A stretch of 60,000 nt of DNA from Priapulus caudatus. Lineage: Eukaryota > Priapulida > Priapulimorpha > Priapulimorphida > Priapulidae. Both the position numbers and the translations under genes were made by a program. The notes beneath the pieces are model-generated. The model had not been told where the DNA came from. It worked only from the letters and a program-made list of their open reading frames with translations, and made no database searches. Positions 55,919 to 60,000 of this stretch are shown here, piece after piece. Each line of letters begins with the position of its first letter. The first letter of the stretch is position 1. Location: positions 101,690 to 161,689 of the forward strand of contig NW_014577281.1 of NCBI RefSeq assembly GCF_000485595.1, written 5' to 3'.

Positions 55919-57398
55919 CTTGCATAATAAGTATCGTATGCAACGCAGAAACACGCACATGTAGTGGCGTGCACGCATACGATGCGCACACACCGATTAT
56001 AGCAACTTTTGTCATTAACTAATATATATATTTAGTACACCGTAATAGCCGAATTTAGCACCGGCTCACCGCGCAGCTATGCCGCCAAATTTATTTGGAG
56101 GGCGGTGACATTGACAAAAAACCGGCCTCGAACCGGTGGTTTCAAGATGTTAGCGAGTACCTACGATTTTTGTTTATACCATTGCAACAAATAGCTAGTA
56201 TTACTGTTTTATCGACAGGCATAGTCATGCCATAATTTCATCAACATTTTACAAATTTGGAAATTTCTGCAGAATGCAGCGTGAAACATGACATTGAGGC
56301 TGTTTGTGCAGGGCTGCTGTCAAAAAATTGTGTGCAGCTGGATAAATTATCGGTGAGGCGTGAGTTAAAAAATTGCTGTTACCCAGCCTCTGGGCCGGTG
56401 GCCAAAAAAAATCTGAATTATCGTCTGCCTTGATATATATATATAATGTACATATATATATATATTAGTATTATATATACTAGATATTATATATATATAT
56501 AATAGCTCTTGCACAGTATGTTTTATAAATAATGACAAACACTTCTTACATGGAGAATACACGATTTCATTTGAGTTGAGGTTTGTTATCCCACACTGCA
56601 TGCTAGTGAGGGGTATAGATTTTGCTGTTGTCACCATGTTGTATTTCTTTTATCTATAAAGTTGTGTTATTCTGAAATTTGAAGAACACAGATGTTGCAT
56701 GGTAAATAAATAGTACAAAGCCTGGTAAATTCTAGTTCTTAGAATGTATGGTTGGGTTTGCATAATTTGCATTTGCATTTGGTTGCATTACTGTGGTTAG
56801 TATACATAGCACCGAATCCCCATGGTTTGTTTAGACCTAAAACGCGTTTTTTGGTTTTCTCAAAAGATTGACAAAGGTTAGATAGTGCTAGATTTTTATA
56901 TCGAGTATCATATATTTTCTGTATATGTGAAATCTAAAAACTGGATGCAAAATGAAACCTGAAACCAACCAGGAAACCTGAGTCACACATTTTTATGCCA
57001 TGGTAATCATTCCGAGAACATTCTTCCAAATGTGCACTTATATAATCGTAGCTGTTGTATTCTAATAACCATAATATCATACATAGCTAAACTGCTTGTG
57101 GTCTGTTGTGCCTATTTTGAGTTTCTGCACAGAAGTAAGTTCTCATGCTTGTGTGCTTTTTACTGTTTTGCACATACATGGTTATGTGTACATTTATGTT
57201 ATGTTAGTACATGGTTGGGAAACCGTTGCTAGTCTTGGTTCCAGTTATTGTGCCAGAAGAATCGAATCTAAAGTCAAGTAAGACAAATTCAAGTTTACAT
57301 TTCTATGTTACGGATGGTTTTTCCTAAAGTAGTTCTTTTTATATGCAAATATATTCGGAAGTATCTCTGTGTTCCAAAATCTGTATCATATTTGCAAC
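55919..57398. other. Region without a recognisable gene
   Basis: Contains an AT-rich palindromic stretch (about 56430-56505) and short frames only. A possible exon near 57209-57279 is discussed in findings. Confidence 0.5.
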
Positions 57399-57400
57399 TA

Positions 57401-57808
57401 AAGCCTGGCGCACATTGCCGAACATTTTCTCGAACAAATGTTCGTCCGAAAAAATGTTTTTGTCTGGCAATGTGCGGGTGAACAATTGCTGAGCGCACAT
57501 TGCCGAACATTTTGCAGCGAACAACCTCGTGGTGCCGTCTAGTAGCTGTGTTGTAAAGAGTCACGTGATCGGCGTGTGGCCAATCGGCGTGATAGGAATT
57601 TACAAATGTTCCTAGAATTGTTCGACATTCAGCGCACATGACGAACATTCGACGAACAATGTTCGAGATATCAAACATTTCTGATCTTCAGATACATTGT
57701 TCGGAACAAATGTTCGGCGACTTTTTTCACTGCACATTGTCGAACATTTCATGGAACATTGCTACGATAATGTTTTTGAGCAAAATGTTCGGCAATGTGC
57801 GCCGGGCT
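57401..57808. mobile_element. MITE with TA duplication (408 bp)
   Basis: Ends AAGCCTGGCGCACATTGCC and (reversed) AAGCCCGGCGCACATTGCC, flanked by TA (57399-57400, 57809-57810). The words CGAACATT and AATGTTCG recur at least ten times inside in both directions. The TA target fits Tc1/mariner-type MITEs. Confidence 0.8.
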
Positions 57809-58872
57809 TAACTGGTCTTGCAATCTAGTAGACAATGTATGTCATTGTGCACAACAATGAATTTTCGTGATTTTATTAGTCTTCGTGCGATATTTTTGTG
57901 TCGTGGTGTATGCTTACAATAAGCTGCATCCAAGCGGTGTCTTCTCATACCCAAGTCTACTAACGCTGCGACTCTCCTATAAAACCAACCTTGGTATGAT
58001 GTCATATAATGTGATACATTAAACAGTAACACTACACTCGTTTTTTTACAGTTATTCAGTTAGATTATCGTTTGATTGATTTTGATTTCCACATGCCAAT
58101 TTTCATTATTCTATTATATCTATGAGAAATTATTTATTTTAAAAAATATCGTCGTTTGTTGTGTAAAACGAACGTGATGACATAACACGTAAACTATTTA
58201 AAAATTGCGATTTGGAAATGGGTAAAAGTTAGCCGGTGATAGGCATGCCTCGGGATCCAGTTTTCCATGCTAGTCATAACCGGACAGTTTGATAGAATTG
58301 CTGAGCAGCCTCACATAGCTGCTCTTCCTTTAAGGGTATTGATCTCCCCTTCAGATCACCGCACGCAGGCAGATGGAGTTGCATGCGCATGTGTGCGCGC
58401 GCCTGCAATTTTTGTCGGGGAGTAGTGCAGAAAACGAAGCAAATTTGTACTGATTCTGGTTATACATGTGCCGCCGCCTGGCTGCTTGCCTTCGCCTACT
58501 GCTCAACGGTACCCATGGGTTGGCTGCTGCTGCGGACTGGATCAATACAAGACAACCTTTCATACATGAGTCACCCCTAGTGTGCACACTGTGCAGCGGC
58601 GGCTGCTGCGACAGCGGGGCTGCACCGTGATAATAGTGACTGCCGCTTTACCCCTAATATGGCATTGCATGATTCATGTTCCTGTAGGCAGACACTAGCG
58701 TTATGGTCCTGTGATTCTCCCTCTGTCAGCCCGTCCCAGACGTGCGGTGCGGTATGTGTGTACACCGACAGGCCAATGATAGGTCACGCGTTGTTGGATA
58801 GACTACTCTACTGCCTCAGATGGAGTGGGAATGCCTTGTAAGTATGTATGCCCCCGATGTAATCGCGGACAT

Positions 58873-58918
<46 letters not shown>
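58873..58918. repeat. (TG)n microsatellite
   Basis: About 22 TG units. Confidence 0.95.
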
Positions 58919-58919
<1 letters not shown>

Positions 58920-58997
58920 AGTAGGAATCGGCATGGCGGCACGGGGAAGCTGGCGTGTGATGTTCTACGTGTGGTGATCACCGCATCGTGTGCGTTA

Positions 58998-59043
58998 TGT
59001 ATGTATGTGTGTATGTGTGTGTGTGTGCGTTATGTATGTGTGT

Positions 59044-59080
<37 letters not shown>

Positions 59081-59120
59081 CGTGCGTGCGTGTGCGCGCG
59101 TGCGTGCGTGTGTGTGTGTA
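58998..59120. repeat. (TG)n-rich tract
   Basis: TG repeats with tatg and gcgtgcgt variants. Confidence 0.92.
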
Positions 59121-59456
59121 AGGAATATGAGGAGTCGTGACTTCGCGAGAGGAAAAATGTTTGCCGATGAGCGGCGGCCTTGCTGTCCACACCCTGAATC
59201 CATAACAAACAGCCACGGCTCCCCGTATCTCGCTGCCACCACCGCCTCCCTCCTCCCCGCCACCACCACAGAGCCTCGTATTTTCATTCTACAGTTACAA
59301 GCATGTGTCGGCAGCTTTCGTTCCCATCGGCCGCGTATTTGTTTACGAAATGAAGCGCCGCTAAATGGCACCGCTATCCCCCCCCCCACCGCGCGAAATA
59401 TAGCAGCGGTTTACGGAGCCGTTAACCTGGACTGTTTCGTCGTTACATCATAGTTG

Positions 59457-59507
59457 TTAGTAGAGGGAGACCCCCCTACTAACCCCTAGGGGGTCTCCCT
59501 CTACTAA
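59457..59507. repeat. 51-bp palindrome
   Basis: TTAGTAGAGGGAGACCCCC and its exact reverse complement surround a 13-nt loop. Beyond these arms catagtt and aactatg also pair with a small offset, so the stem may be longer. Confidence 0.75.
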
Positions 59508-59703
59508 CTATGGTTACATGTACTCGAAAGCAGTGATCTAGAATTGAGCCCAACTCGTTGATGTCAAATTGTATAGACCGAGCGTCTAAATGTGCACACT
59601 AAACACACTAGCACCATGTGTGTGTGTGTGCGCGCGTATTATATACACGCGTGTATATATAATAAATATCTTCGTTTATAAGTTATATTGTGTTGTATAT
59701 AAT

Positions 59704-59751
59704 ATCAAGAGCTCATAATATTAGAGATATCATCTATTATGAGCTCTTGAT
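59704..59751. mobile_element. ATCAAGAG palindromic mini-element, copy 5 (48 bp)
   Basis: Perfect 17-nt arms starting ATCAAGAGCTCATAATA, with a 14-nt centre (ttagagatatcatc). The surroundings are AT-rich. Confidence 0.72.
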
Positions 59752-60000
59752 AATATGTATAGGTTCTTCGTTTAAGAAGTACAATTTTGGTTTTTAATAA
59801 GCAGCGCGTTAATATTTTATGTTTCAACTGCATTTGAGTTTTTACTGTCATGCTACTCGGGGTGGTTAACGATGCCATCAGGACTGTTGTTTTTATTCAC
59901 TTTCGATTTCATTGTAATAGTGTGAATGCTGCAGTTCACTTCCTGAAATAAGTGATGGTAACAATTCTTACGAGTTAATATTTTGTTAAACGTCAGTTGT

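Larger units (their letters stand above)
57809..60000. other. Region without a recognisable gene
   Basis: GC and CpG content rises at about 58350-58800 and 59150-59410. Frames there are short and unrecognised. The flanking TG microsatellites make long but meaningless frames. A CpG-rich promoter of a gene beyond the window is possible but not shown. Confidence 0.45.

Noticed and set aside
56125-56186. tRNA-like T-arm (ACCGG-TTCGAGG-CCGGT on the - strand) with possible short acceptor stem
   Set aside because: The whole would be about 60 nt, with no D-arm or anticodon arm and an A/T-only acceptor stem. It is more likely chance or a repeat fragment.

Overview
The window is nuclear DNA from an invertebrate animal. 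It has long introns with GT-AG borders, low gene density, microsatellites and many small DNA transposons. Two complete multi-exon genes are readable. The first is an insulin/IGF-type receptor tyrosine kinase on the + strand (coding 5096-24756). The second is the spliceosome-disassembly factor TFIP11 on the - strand (coding 41901-29772). They are arranged tail to tail, with about 5 kb between stop codons. The receptor looks like an early-branching or otherwise slow-evolving invertebrate version (a sponge is possible), but I cannot fix the phylum from the sequence.

Layout. 1-5040: upstream noncoding DNA with several MITEs. 5041-24756: receptor gene, 24 coding exons that join without a frame break into 1483 codons plus stop (L1, Cys-rich, L2, FnIII repeats with insert domain and furin site, TM, juxtamembrane NPEY, tyrosine kinase, tail with YxxM). 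24757-29771: receptor 3' flank with a CpG-rich minisatellite. 29772-41901: TFIP11, 18 coding exons that join into 820 codons plus stop; its introns carry nested transposons. 41902-60000: no gene recognised. This part holds microsatellites, a G-rich minisatellite, a tandem segmental duplication (about 49.25-55.0 kb), foldback elements and MITEs.

The main unexpected structure is a repeat family made of tandem units of about 146 bp. Each array ends in a small hairpin followed by CTAG, and the more complete copies begin with a tatcccc palindrome. This resembles a non-autonomous Helitron/Helentron (HINE or 'pearl' type). Copies sit in receptor introns 5 and 18 and again at 50.5-54.3 kb. The distal copies carry the end of receptor intron 18 plus 12 nt of exon 19 between two element termini, which looks like capture of host gene sequence by 3' read-through. 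The units are dense in AGGTCA half-sites. A second probable novelty is a family of five 42-62 bp palindromes with ATCAAGAG ends. A third is a pair of Mutator-like elements with 9-bp target duplications and telomere-like cores; one of them contains a hAT-like MITE that itself contains a 35-bp palindromic insertion.

Limits. There are two 10-N gaps (11315-11324 and 41257-41266). Parts of 49.2-51.1 kb and 53.6-55.0 kb differ from their sister copies mainly by single-base insertions, as in unpolished long reads. Exon borders were set by hand from splice sites and reading phase.
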